From: Corynebacterium lactis RW2-5
GTDB taxonomy: Bacteria > Actinomycetota > Actinomycetes > Mycobacteriales > Mycobacteriaceae
Direction: 5' to 3'
NCBI RefSeq assembly: GCF_001274895.1
Contig: NZ_CP006841.1
Location: 2,232,001-2,296,000, forward strand
DNA: 64,000 nucleotides
The position numbers and the translations under genes were made by a program. How positions within the stretch are numbered: the stretch's first letter is position 1; the number at the start of each line of letters is the position of its first letter. Of this stretch, positions 1 to 13,104 are shown piece by piece. Below the pieces are notes generated by a model, which saw only the letters and a program-made list of their open reading frames with translations, was not told where the DNA came from and ran no database searches.

Positions 1-35
1 ACGGTCAGTAACCCTCCCCACCAAACAAAAACAAT

Positions 36-153
36 GCCGGCAGCGACCTACTCTCCCACACCCTCCCGAGTGCAGTACCATCGGCGCAGGTGGACTTAGC
101 TTCCGGGTTCGGAATGGGACCGGGCGTGACCCCACCGCTAACACCACCGACAA
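36..153 (-). rRNA. rrf: 5S ribosomal RNA
   Basis: The reverse complement carries the usual actinobacterial 5S core, including CCCATTCCGAACCCGGAAG and a GGGAGAGTAGGTCGC-like 3' side. It lies about 100 bases downstream of the 23S gene on the same strand, the normal 16S-23S-5S order. The ends are estimated from homology and may be off by a few bases. The operon terminator probably lies beyond the left edge of the window. Confidence 0.93.
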
Positions 154-250
154 ACAACTGGCCAACCCCCACCACAAACACTGGGTAGGCGGTGTCATGC
201 CAGACACTGAACAATAGACGCGAGCAAAACTCTTGAATTCACCAACATTT

Positions 251-5237
<4,987 letters not shown>

Positions 5238-5606
5238 AACCTTCAAATAAGAAGAAAACAAAAGGCCCAAAAACCTGACAAAAAACTAGAACAAACAAAA
5301 ACCACCACACCACCACACACAAACGCGCAGCACCATGATGACCTCTGGCAAAAATGATCTAGAAAAAACAGCATCACCGCATCAACCGACGAGGAAAAAA
5401 CTACGATGACACCAAAAACAGTTATTCAACCACTAAACAATGATCAAACACCAACAGTAAACAACCAACGCCTACCATCAGCACAACCACCATCAGCAGA
5501 AGCACTCACGAACCCACAACAGGCCCGGAGGCACCCCACCAACAACGCAGCGCACCAAAAAGCACACGATGATCATCACCAAAAAATAAAAAGTAAGTAC
5601 ATCGGC

Positions 5607-5630
5607 ACACTATTGAGTTCTCAAACAACA
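5607..5630 (-). promoter_or_regulatory. conserved rrn leader motif (boxA/processing region)
   Basis: The minus strand reads TGTTGTTTGAGAACTCAATA, a sequence widely conserved in actinobacterial rrn leaders and linked to antitermination and RNase III processing. A second version precedes the 23S gene at 3411-3433. It lies about 370 bases upstream of the 16S 5' end. Confidence 0.6.
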
Positions 5631-5686
5631 CAACCGCTCAAAAACAAACCAGAAGAACCTAGCCCGCCCTCAAGCAGCGAATAAGA

Positions 5687-5716
5687 ACAGTATCAAACAG
5701 TTCACAATTAAGTCAA
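5687..5716 (-). promoter_or_regulatory. candidate rrn promoter
   Basis: On the minus strand TTGACT (complement of 5711-5716) is followed after 18 bases by TACTGT (complement of 5687-5692). It sits upstream of the leader motif and points into the 16S gene. The rest of 5238-6044 is A/C-rich leader and murA-distal spacer. I see no gene there, only short accidental frames; further rrn promoters are likely but not resolvable by eye. Confidence 0.45.
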
Positions 5717-6044
5717 ATCCGCGAAACCTAAAATTTACGAACAATGACAAAGAGAACTATAAAACCATTCCCACCAGCACCGATCGCGAAAACCACGATC
5801 CGCCGCGCTGACTCCGAATACATTACACACACCCCACTAACAAACACAAAACCCCAGTACAAAGACCTTCAAGAGGTTTCAAACTAGGGATTGCAAATGC
5901 TCTGGAGATGTTCCATCAAGAAAAATTGCTCACAGCAGATTACGGGCGCAGTTCAGCCACTCCCATATCGAGCACTTTCCCGGCTGGCTAGCATGCGCAA
6001 CAAGTGGCCCGTTAGAACTCGTTGGAAAGTATCACCGGTAAAAC

Positions 6045-7313
6045 TCAGCGATTACCAACGCGCTCCACTTCGGCTCCGAGTTCATTGAGAGTCTCCACAA
6101 ACCCCGGATAGCCACGATCGATGTGATAGACATCGTGGACTTCAGTTACGTCTCCAGCCTCCGCGCAAAGTCCTGCAAGCACAAGGCCCGCGCCGGCTCG
6201 GATATCGGAGGACCAAACCGGGGCCGAGCTAAGTCGTTCTTTACCCCTAATCATGACGTGATGGCCGTCGATTGTGGCATCCGTACCCAACCTAATCATC
6301 TCATCGACAAAACGGAACCGGGATTCAAAAACATTTTCCGTTAGCACGGACGTGCCCTCGCTGACGGCAGCCAAGGCGATTGCCATCGGTTGCATATCTG
6401 TCGGAAAGCCCGGGTACGGCAGGGTCTGGTAATTCACTGCGTGAGCTCGCCCCTGCATACTTACCCGGAACCCCTGCGGATACGTCTCAACCACAGCGCC
6501 GGCATTCTTCAGCTTCTCCAGCGCTAGGTGCAAATACTTCGGATTGATGCCGCTGACGGTTACATCGCCGCGAGTCATTGCTGCAGCATAAGCCCAGGTT
6601 CCAGCGATGATACGGTCGCCGACAACTTCGTGTTCGGTCGGATGTAGGCGCTCGACTCCTTGTACCGTAATCGTATTCGAGCCTGCACCTTCGATTTTGG
6701 CGCCCATCTCAACGAGCATGTTGCACAGGTCGACAATCTCGGGCTCACGGGCAGCGTTATCCAGAACCGTCTCCCCCTCCGCGAGAACTGCGGCCGTGAG
6801 AATATTCTCTGTGGCGCCCACCGAGGGGAAGTCGAGCTTGATGTTCGCACCGCGCAAACGCTCCGCCTCTGCTACAACGCATCCGTGGTGGATGTAGGTT
6901 TTCGCACCGAGCTTTTCCAGGCCCGACTGATGCATATCGAGCGGACGCGAACCAATTGCATCGCCTCCGGGAAGTGCAACAATCGCGTTGCGAGTCCTCG
7001 CCGTCAGCGGCCCAAGTACGCAAACCGAAGCACGGAACTGCCGAACCGCATCGAAATCAGCGTGATGAGACAAGTTCTCCGGCACAGTAATAGCGATTCG
7101 AGAGCCCTGCCGGTCAACCGTGCACCCAAGCCCCTCAAGAACCTTCTGCATCAGCGGAACATCATCAATCTCGGGGCAGTTATTCAACACTGTTGTCCCC
7201 TGCGCAAGAAGCGCCGCGCCCATCAGCTTCAAAACCGAGTTCTTGGCACCCGCTACCCGCACATGACCGCGGAGGGTTGCTCCACCTTTGACCAGAAATC
7301 GTTCATTTCCCAC
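6045..7313 (-). CDS. murA: UDP-N-acetylglucosamine 1-carboxyvinyltransferase (MurA), Asp variant
   Basis: MurA transfers enolpyruvate from phosphoenolpyruvate to UDP-GlcNAc in the cytoplasm, the first committed step of peptidoglycan synthesis. The 422 residues match the family length. The substrate-binding AGAKNS motif is at 21-26 and the flexible active-site loop PGGDAIG at 115-121. In most bacteria that loop has Cys where this protein has Asp118, the residue that fosfomycin alkylates. The Asp form is known in Mycobacterium and is intrinsically insensitive to fosfomycin. The start is GTG in GTGGGAAATGAA after a GGGGGA run. It is divergent from pduO with 47 bases between, downstream of the rrn operon as in C. 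glutamicum. Confidence 0.95.
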   Translation of the reverse strand: MGNERFLVKGGATLRGHVRVAGAKNSVLKLMGAALLAQGTTVLNNCPEIDDVPLMQKVLEGLGCTVDRQGSRIAITVPENLSHHADFDAVRQFRASVCVLGPLTARTRNAIVALPGGDAIGSRPLDMHQSGLEKLGAKTYIHHGCVVAEAERLRGANIKLDFPSVGATENILTAAVLAEGETVLDNAAREPEIVDLCNMLVEMGAKIEGAGSNTITVQGVERLHPTEHEVVGDRIIAGTWAYAAAMTRGDVTVSGINPKYLHLALEKLKNAGAVVETYPQGFRVSMQGRAHAVNYQTLPYPGFPTDMQPMAIALAAVSEGTSVLTENVFESRFRFVDEMIRLGTDATIDGHHVMIRGKERLSSAPVWSSDIRAGAGLVLAGLCAEAGDVTEVHDVYHIDRGYPGFVETLNELGAEVERVGNR

Positions 7314-7360
7314 TCCCCCAGAAAACCATATTTCGGCATACCGCGCCTACGCTTGGAGTC

Positions 7361-7999
7361 ATGAGCGTTCACCTGACCCGCATTTACACCCGTACCGGCG
7401 ACGACGGAACTACAGGATTGTCCGATTTCAGCAGAGTCGCCAAGGACGATCCGCGACTTGTCGCCTACGCCAACTGCGAGGAAGCTAACGCCGCAATAGG
7501 CCAGGCTCTCTCGCTCGGCACGCTTACCGACGATGTCTCAGTAGTTTTACGCCATATTCAAAACGACCTCTTTGATGCCGGCGCAGACCTTGCCACCCCT
7601 GTCGAGGAGAATCCGAAATATCCCCCACTACGCATCGAGCCCGAGTACATCGAGCAGCTAGAGACCTGGTGCGATGAATTCAACGAGCACCTACCGAAAC
7701 TCGACTCGTTCATTCTCCCGGGAGGCGCCCCCGCCGCAGCGATGCTGCACACCGCTCGCGTGATTACCCGTCGCGCGGAGCGCTCTGCCTGGACAGCCGT
7801 GCGCGAGTTCCCCTCGAACACCTCGGTACTGCCGGCCAAATACTTGAATCGGCTCTCGGATCTGCTGTTCATTCTCTCGCGCGTCGCCAATGAAGGAAAC
7901 GATGTGAAGTGGGTTCCAGGAGGCCAGCGCACCGCAGAGCGCGAAGCCGTCCTGAACGCGAAAAAGCGCCGAGCTCACAAAAAGCCCGACGCCTCTTAG
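7361..7999 (+). CDS. pduO: PduO-type cob(I)alamin adenosyltransferase
   Basis: The enzyme transfers the adenosyl group of ATP to cob(I)alamin to make coenzyme B12. The 212-residue protein has the N-terminal ATP-binding stretch TRIYTRTGDDGTTGL (6-20) and the helical-bundle motifs FILPGG (117-122), RRAER (137-141) and YLNRLSDLLF (161-170). The ATG follows TTGGAG; a TACGCT hexamer seven bases before it would also allow a leaderless transcript. It converges on ramA. With cbiMNQO and bluB it makes B12 a recurring theme of this window. Confidence 0.9.
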   Translation: MSVHLTRIYTRTGDDGTTGLSDFSRVAKDDPRLVAYANCEEANAAIGQALSLGTLTDDVSVVLRHIQNDLFDAGADLATPVEENPKYPPLRIEPEYIEQLETWCDEFNEHLPKLDSFILPGGAPAAAMLHTARVITRRAERSAWTAVREFPSNTSVLPAKYLNRLSDLLFILSRVANEGNDVKWVPGGQRTAEREAVLNAKKRRAHKKPDAS

Positions 8000-8028
8000 G
8001 CTCGCCCTAAGCACCAATCCCCCACTCT

Positions 8029-8076
8029 GCTTGCCGACGACGTTTTCCGGGCGGGCCCGAGCGGGCGTCGGCAAGC
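8029..8076. repeat. inverted pair of the CGTCGGCAAGC word
   Basis: GCTTGCCGACG at 8029-8039 and CGTCGGCAAGC at 8066-8076 form a perfect 11-base inverted repeat around a G+C-rich 26-base centre. It sits between the convergent pduO and ramA stop codons, where it could form a transcript-end hairpin, but neither side has a U-run. It contains two of the 13 copies of this word in the window. Confidence 0.85.
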
Positions 8077-8081
8077 GAAAA

Positions 8082-8918
8082 TCACGGCAGCGCGCCGATG
8101 CGGCGAGCGGCGTTGACGGCCTCGTAGCGGGTGTGCGCACCGAGCTTGCGCATAACGGAGCGGAGGTAGGACTTGACGGTCTCGGCGCCGATGCCCATCT
8201 CCTCTGCAGCCTCGACGTTGGTGTGGCCGAGGGCGACACAAGCGAGCACGTCGAGCTCGCGGGCGGAGAGCTTCGTGGTCTGCTTCACGCGGACCGGAGT
8301 GACCATCTGATCACACAGCACCTCGAGCTCCTGGCGGAGCTTTTCATCGTCGACGCGGTTGGCGAGCATGCGCAGCTTCGAGTGAGTGGAGCGGACCTGC
8401 TCCCACTCGGCGCCGTTCATAATGCGGCCGCCCTTGCCGCCGCCGGTGCGGTCCATGTTTCGGCAGGCATCGACCACGGCGAGATCCTGCTCGAGGCAGC
8501 GCGCGGTCATGGTGACCTCTTCGAGGACCTTATCCCCGAGTCGGACCGAGGAGTGAACGCCGCCGTAGAGAACGCCGCGGACCAGGCGAGAAACAATAAC
8601 TGGGACTGCGACGAGGGAATGCAGACCTTCGTCGCGAATCTTGTCGTCATACTCGTGAGTGATGACTTTCGCGCGGAGGTAGTCACTGACACCGACCGGG
8701 CGGCGAGTTGCTAGGACGCGCCCACCGACGCCGGCGCCCGACTCGATAGTGAGGTTCTGCAGGGCTGGCGTGCGCAGCCCAACCCAGTGGCTGATCTGCA
8801 TCTTCCCACTGTCGGTGACCTCTGCGTACAGTGTGACCGGAATTCCAGTCGCATTCTTCAGAGCCACCAGGGATGACTTGATAACTTCAGCATCATCCAG
8901 AATGCGGTGGGGGTCCAT
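8082..8918 (-). CDS. ramA: LuxR-type transcriptional regulator RamA
   Basis: In C. glutamicum RamA is a global regulator that activates acetate and many central-carbon genes. The 278 residues show a GAF-like N-terminal sensory half (about 20-150) and a C-terminal LuxR/FixJ helix-turn-helix (about 215-278, starting LSARELDVLACVALGHTN and ending in the VMRKLGAHTRYEAV recognition region). The start has a clear AGGAGG site seven bases upstream of ATG. The neighbours pduO and cysK are those of the C. glutamicum locus. Identification rests on length, domain order and synteny. Confidence 0.88.
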   Translation of the reverse strand: MDPHRILDDAEVIKSSLVALKNATGIPVTLYAEVTDSGKMQISHWVGLRTPALQNLTIESGAGVGGRVLATRRPVGVSDYLRAKVITHEYDDKIRDEGLHSLVAVPVIVSRLVRGVLYGGVHSSVRLGDKVLEEVTMTARCLEQDLAVVDACRNMDRTGGGKGGRIMNGAEWEQVRSTHSKLRMLANRVDDEKLRQELEVLCDQMVTPVRVKQTTKLSARELDVLACVALGHTNVEAAEEMGIGAETVKSYLRSVMRKLGAHTRYEAVNAARRIGALP

Positions 8919-8986
8919 CTAGCATCCTCCTGCGTCAAGAGTGTCAGGCTTTACCTAAAAGCCGATTCAACGGTGCCCGGACGGTG

Positions 8987-9039
8987 ACCCGTTCGGGGTT
9001 GAATATCCATACAAAGTAGATAGTACCCTCCGAACGGGT
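8987..9039 (-). promoter_or_regulatory. ramA promoter region with 10-base inverted repeat
   Basis: ACCCGTTCGG (8987-8996) and CCGAACGGGT (9030-9039) are exact inverted copies 33 bases apart. A candidate -10 hexamer TACTAT (complement of 9020-9025) for ramA lies between them, so the arms would flank the transcription start like a pair of operators. C-runs resembling described RamA binding sites (AC4-5 types) are nearby, so autoregulation is possible. From 9040 to about 9335 I see no gene. Confidence 0.45.
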
Positions 9040-9361
9040 ACACCTGCATTAAGGCATCTGTCACATAATCTTAGGAAATAACCAGGTTTCTCTACAAGTA
9101 CGTACAGCAATAAATGGCTTCCGCTTCGAAAATCACACCCGGAACGCCCCATGAAATTCGGGTTTACTACACGCTCGCCCTGTGAGGTCCACTCCCCCTC
9201 GAAATACCCCTCCGATACCAAACGTCCTGAACATACCCCCAAATCGGGCAATACTTTGAGTACCTATTCCACTATTCAATGGATTGAAGTATTGTCATTC
9301 ATGCAACAGGTTTTACCGCATTGGAACCTTTGGCACGCGACCTCCACGCGCACGCCAGGGC

Positions 9362-9585
9362 ACTGATGAGGTAAACGCAAGAGGGAATCCGGTGAGAATC
9401 CGGAGCTGTCCCGCAGCGGTAATCTGGAACGAAATTTGCCACAAGCACTGGCTCGCGTCGGGAAGCGGCAAAAAGTAGGAATGCACCGTGTTGAGGTTCT
9501 GCCAACAAGAAGCACTAAGACTGGCAGTCGTCATCCCCTCAACCGGTTGCCATGCCAGGAAGTCCGAATACCTGCCTGATGCGCC
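9362..9585 (+). ncRNA. cobalamin riboswitch, orphan (no downstream gene)
   Basis: The plus strand has the canonical adenosylcobalamin riboswitch core: GGGAATCCGGTGAGAATCC (from 9392) followed by GCTGTCCCGCAGCGGTAA, an internal GTAGGAATG element, and the 3' B12-box region GCCAGGAAGTCC…ACCTGCC (9553-9579). The orientation is unambiguous from the order of these parts. No plus-strand gene follows before cysK at 13105. Transcription would pass a stable hairpin (9614-9701) and then run antisense into cbiO. It may be a leftover of a deleted gene or drive an antisense or small RNA. Confidence 0.85.
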
Positions 9586-9613
9586 GAGGCTACCGAGCCC
9601 GGCCACTGAGATC

Positions 9614-9720
9614 GCCCGCGGACAGGCGTGACGTGAAAAACAGGCGGAGAAATGCGACAGCTCCGTCGGCTTTTCAGGGGCGATTACGCCTGCCCGCGGG
9701 CTTTCTCGTACATTTCTTTA
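9614..9720 (+). terminator. long hairpin after the orphan riboswitch
   Basis: GCCCGCGGACAGGCG (9614-9628) can pair with CGCCTGCCCGCGGGC (9687-9701) over 14 of 15 positions, closing a 58-base loop. It is followed by TTTCTCGTACATTTCTTT. Within the loop CAGGCGG (9641-9647) can also pair with the right arm, offering an alternative fold. The position 30 bases after the B12 box suggests an expression platform that stops or passes transcription on the plus strand. Confidence 0.55.
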
Positions 9721-9764
9721 GGACAATGGCTCCTTATTAAATCCCGCGCCAAATGCAGTGCTTT

Positions 9765-10589
9765 TTATTCCCCTGCATCTAGATCCTCGGGACTATTGAT
9801 AGTCCTTCCCAGGGCTTTCGACACTAAAGGTGCCCACGGCATAGCCAAGCGTGCACTATCCATAAGCTGCCGGTCCGACAGGATTTTTGCCTTCTCGTCA
9901 ACACACAGGCGACCATCGGCCAATACTGCGGCACGGTCGCAAAAGCTCCAGGCAAAATCAATATCATGGGTTGCCACAACCACAGCAGTGCCACCTTCAT
10001 GGAACTGATTCAAAGTTTGCAGCAGCTGGCGCGTTGCCTGCGGGTCAAGCCCGGCGGAAGGCTCGTCGAGAAGCAAAACCCGAGGGTGCATGGCCAGTGC
10101 CCCGGCGAGGGCTACGCGCTTGCGCTGCCCATAAGAGAGCTGATGCGGAACGCGCTCCGCCAGGTCGGAAATCTCCGCAAGCTCGAGCGCTTGATGCACA
10201 CGCTCGACAACCTCGGATTCAGCCAATCCCATATTCACAGGCCCAAAAGAGACGTCGCTGAAAACACTGGCAGCGAAAATCTGCTCGTCTGGGTCCTGCG
10301 TGACCATCTGGATATTGCGGCGTACCGCGTTGCGTCCGTCGCGGTTATACGAATAGGGCTCACCGTCCAGGGACACCCCGCCCGAAGTCGGCTCAAGCGA
10401 GCCCGCGAGGATGCGTAGCAGCGTCGACTTGCCCGAGCCGTTGGCGCCGAGGAGAGCCAGACGCTCCCCCTCCCCAATCGCGAGTTCCGCGGATTTGAGG
10501 ACCTCGAGGTGGTCGTAGGAATAGGCCACCCCCTTGGCAGTCACAATCTTGGGAACTGGTTTATCGTTCATTGCCTGATTTCTCATCAC
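9765..10589 (-). CDS. cbiO: cobalt ECF transporter ATPase CbiO
   Basis: This is the ATP-hydrolysing subunit of the CbiMNQO cobalt importer at the inner face of the membrane. Visible motifs are Walker A GANGSGKST (48-56), the Q-loop TQDPDEQ (97-103), the signature LSYGQ (151-155) and Walker B VLLLDEP with D-loop SAGLD (171-182). It is the last gene of the operon. The ORF opens with GTG ATG; the ATG at 10586 is as likely a start as the GTG. Downstream lies the convergent orphan riboswitch. Confidence 0.93.
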   Translation of the reverse strand: MMRNQAMNDKPVPKIVTAKGVAYSYDHLEVLKSAELAIGEGERLALLGANGSGKSTLLRILAGSLEPTSGGVSLDGEPYSYNRDGRNAVRRNIQMVTQDPDEQIFAASVFSDVSFGPVNMGLAESEVVERVHQALELAEISDLAERVPHQLSYGQRKRVALAGALAMHPRVLLLDEPSAGLDPQATRQLLQTLNQFHEGGTAVVVATHDIDFAWSFCDRAAVLADGRLCVDEKAKILSDRQLMDSARLAMPWAPLVSKALGRTINSPEDLDAGE

Positions 10590-10602
10590 CCTTGATCTCT
10601 CA

Positions 10603-11340
10603 TCACATCGCCCAGTTCACTAATACCCACGCCACGACAAGCGCGATCAAGATGCCCACCGAGACAGACACAAAACGTAGGTCCAGCGGACGCGAAATCA
10701 CCAGCACGCGCATCGAGCCAGGTTCAGCGCGCAACTCAATCCCCTGCTGCATCCGCCGCGCACGAGAGAAGGCGATGACAAACAGGCTCGCGGACTGCCC
10801 CGCGGTATCCCGAACCATCGAACGCCGCGTCAGGTGTCCCAACCTCCTGGCTTGGGCGTCCGCCATTGCCCTCGCAGAGTCAATTAGCACGCCGGTCATG
10901 CGATAAATCAACTCCGCCAAGTAAGTGACCGAACGAGGAATCCCGTGCCTGCTTAACCAGGACAGCAGCTCCGATAGCGGTGTGGTCAGCGCAAAAGCCA
11001 TGGTGCAGCAAATGCCCGCAGCCGAGCGCAGCACTACCTCGAGCATTCGGATCGGCCCGGTGGGCGAAAGCGAAAATCCCGACGAATCAAGAGCCACCAA
11101 AAGGGGCAAGGCCCCGACGAGCACGAACGTCGCCGGAGCCAAGACCATTGCGGCATAGAGTTTCAGGGGCACCTTCGCGATGATCGCAATGACCAGCGCG
11201 AGCACTCCGATAATAGGGGCAAATGGAATTGGCGGCAGTGCCACCGCCAGGATGAGGAGCCCTCCGAGAAGAAGTACTTTCTCCCCAACATTCCGCCGCG
11301 CCCACCTACTTCGGGCCGCTGCTACTTCTAGGGCATTCAC
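10603..11340 (-). CDS. cbiQ: cobalt ECF transporter transmembrane subunit CbiQ
   Basis: CbiQ is the T-component that couples CbiO to the substrate-binding CbiM. The 245-residue protein has a hydrophobic N-terminal half with several membrane spans (about 25-125) and the cytosolic coupling helices marked by ARR-type motifs in ADAQARRLG and SRARRMQQGIELR. It begins with GTG behind GAGGAGTAGG, a site that overlaps the end of cbiN, so translation is probably coupled. It is separated from cbiO by only about a dozen bases. Confidence 0.9.
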   Translation of the reverse strand: MNALEVAAARSRWARRNVGEKVLLLGGLLILAVALPPIPFAPIIGVLALVIAIIAKVPLKLYAAMVLAPATFVLVGALPLLVALDSSGFSLSPTGPIRMLEVVLRSAAGICCTMAFALTTPLSELLSWLSRHGIPRSVTYLAELIYRMTGVLIDSARAMADAQARRLGHLTRRSMVRDTAGQSASLFVIAFSRARRMQQGIELRAEPGSMRVLVISRPLDLRFVSVSVGILIALVVAWVLVNWAM

Positions 11341-11352
11341 TTACGCGTCTAC

Positions 11353-11721
11353 CTACTCCTCGCGGACACCGGATCGGGACTTGGAGTTGTCCGCAGTCCG
11401 ATTCTTGCCGCGGTAGTAGCCGATAGCGTAACCGAGGACGCCCGCGCCAAGGCCCGCCTGAAGCGCGAAGAGTCCAGACTCGACCTCTCCCGGCAGTTCT
11501 CCCACGAGTGGCTCAAACCACGGCTCGTAGCCCGGATCGGTCTCCATGATTACGTCGCTTGCGATGGCATCAGTTCCGCCGAACTGCTCCTCCTCCGCCG
11601 GGTCGCCAAAGTTGAAGAACATCGGGAAGACGGCAATCAGCGCAATGGCACCAATCAGAATCGCCGTTACCAGGCCCGAGTTCTTGCGGGGAGCCTGCGT
11701 GCTGGTGGTGGAATTTTCCAT
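11353..11721 (-). CDS. cbiN: cobalt transporter accessory subunit CbiN
   Basis: The 122-residue protein has the CbiN layout: a membrane helix (about 17-36), an extracellular acidic loop, a second helix (about 85-103) and a short basic tail. CbiN works with CbiM in metal insertion. The ATG follows AGGAGAG. The acidic stretch DPAEEEQFGG and the position between cbiM and cbiQ support the call. The loop is longer than in some CbiN proteins. Confidence 0.85.
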   Translation of the reverse strand: MENSTTSTQAPRKNSGLVTAILIGAIALIAVFPMFFNFGDPAEEEQFGGTDAIASDVIMETDPGYEPWFEPLVGELPGEVESGLFALQAGLGAGVLGYAIGYYRGKNRTADNSKSRSGVREE

Positions 11722-11752
11722 GATTATCTCTCCTCTTTTTGCCTACCGACGC

Positions 11753-12502
11753 CTACTGCTTGCTTCCGGACATGGAAGCTGGGCGGTGGGTCTCGTCACT
11801 GCTGCTTTCTGGAGCGTTGGCGGCCTGGGGCTTCGTCGCAAAGCGAGAGAGGAACCCGAGATCGGCGAGCTCAGAGTGAGCGACGACGAGGAGGGTGCGG
11901 ACGACGATTACGGTGACCAGGGCCTCGATGATGGCCAGCGGGATCTGGGTGACCGCGAAGAGCCCGATGAAGGTGGTGAAAGCGCCCGCGAATCCGCCGG
12001 GCTCGGCCGGGTGAGCGATGGCGAGCTGGGTGGAGGTCACGACGTAGGTCGACAGGTCAGCGAAGAACGCCGCCATGAAAACGCCTGGGAGCAGGCCCCC
12101 ACCGAGCTTGCGCGTGATCGCGTAAGCCGCGTAGCCGACCCATGGGCCCACGATGGCCATGGAAAAGATATTCGCGCCGAGGGTCGTAATACCACCGTGC
12201 GCAAGAAGGATGGCTTGGAAGAGCAGGACAATCGTACCTAGCAGCGCCATCACGGGTGGCTTGAAAATAACGGCACCCAGTCCGGTTCCGGTCGGATGGG
12301 AGGTCGAGCCGGTCACGGACGGAACCTTCAGTGCGGAAAGAACGAAAGTAAAAGCACCGGCCGCGCCGAGCAGAAGGCCACTACCGGGATGTTCCTTCAT
12401 GATGCGCTTAGCCTGGGCGGCACCGTAGATGACGAAAGGCGCGGCAGCGACGCCCCATCCGATGCAATGAGTAATGGGAAGGAATCCCTCTGCAATATGC
12501 AT
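11753..12502 (-). CDS. cbiM: cobalt ECF transporter substrate-specificity subunit CbiM
   Basis: CbiM binds the cobalt ion in the membrane. The protein begins MHIAEGFLP, the conserved N-terminus in which the amino group and His2 help coordinate the metal. His13 and the [21 protein letters not shown] and [13 protein letters not shown] blocks are also typical. The 249 residues hold about six to seven membrane spans. AGGAAGAAAAC precedes the ATG. It is the first gene of cbiMNQO and is preceded by a cobalamin riboswitch. Confidence 0.95.
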   Translation of the reverse strand: MHIAEGFLPITHCIGWGVAAAPFVIYGAAQAKRIMKEHPGSGLLLGAAGAFTFVLSALKVPSVTGSTSHPTGTGLGAVIFKPPVMALLGTIVLLFQAILLAHGGITTLGANIFSMAIVGPWVGYAAYAITRKLGGGLLPGVFMAAFFADLSTYVVTSTQLAIAHPAEPGGFAGAFTTFIGLFAVTQIPLAIIEALVTVIVVRTLLVVAHSELADLGFLSRFATKPQAANAPESSSDETHRPASMSGSKQ

Positions 12503-12564
12503 GATTTTAGTTTTCTTCCTACGGCGCCACTCACCTCGACGGCACCGTTCGACTGCCGACCGGC

Positions 12565-12838
12565 TTGTGCAGGTCGGATGATTTCCAGTCGGTCTCCTGG
12601 CTGACGAGTAGCCCAGACCTTATCTCAGAGCCTGAGCGGGCGACACGCGCCTTCCCCAGTTCGAGTCCTTCTCCGTTTAACGACGGAGACGATCTCGACC
12701 GAGTGGCGTTCGCGTGCCGCGACAACGAAACAGTCCGGTCACTGAGGGACCTGCCTTTGGGGCTTCGACTATTTCGCTGCACTCGATCACAGTGGCGAGG
12801 GCCGCTGCTTATTCTCAAAACATTCCCGTTAACTGAAA
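12565..12838 (-). ncRNA. cobalamin riboswitch upstream of cbiM
   Basis: Read on the minus strand, the region starts with GGGAATGTTTTGAGAATAA and GCGGCCCTCGCCACTGTGA and ends with the B12 box CTCGTCAGCCAGGAGACCG (complement of about 12588-12606). The short ACGGTGCC/GGCGCCGT hairpin just before the AGGAAG ribosome site suggests control of cbiM translation. High adenosylcobalamin would be expected to turn the cobalt importer off. Confidence 0.88.
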
Positions 12839-12999
12839 ATCAACACCAATGTTAGTAGTTGCGAACAAAATTGAATTGCCTTTACCCTCACATTGACGTA
12901 GTCACAATGAACCGAACCCAACGCGAGTGCCGTTGCGGGGATTCATCGGGCGGGCATGCTGCCGATTACTCGACAAAAGTTGGACACGTCACAGAAATA

Positions 13000-13015
13000 T
13001 AGACCAACTGGTCTG
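13000..13015 (+). promoter_or_regulatory. McbR-like operator upstream of cysK
   Basis: The sequence TAGAC-CAACTG-GTCTG matches the corynebacterial McbR consensus TAGAC-N6-GTCTA in 9 of 10 fixed positions. In C. glutamicum McbR represses sulfur-assimilation genes including cysK. The site is 90 bases upstream of the cysK start, a normal operator position. I could not place the -35 box with confidence. The stretch 12839-13104 holds no other feature I can see. Confidence 0.65.
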
Positions 13016-13104
13016 TACTTAATCGCCGAAAGGGCGTACACTACGTGACGAACCAACAACTGATTAGAAAATCCTCTGCGGTTTTCGGAAATGGATAAGA
13101 CAAA

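Noticed and set aside
8029-8076. Intrinsic terminator for pduO or ramA
   Set aside because: The hairpin is strong but neither strand has a U-run after it, so I list it as an inverted repeat rather than a terminator.
9652-10008. Plus-strand 118-codon frame after the orphan riboswitch
   Set aside because: It is mostly antisense to cbiO, has no ribosome site and resembles no family, so it is unlikely to be the missing riboswitch target.
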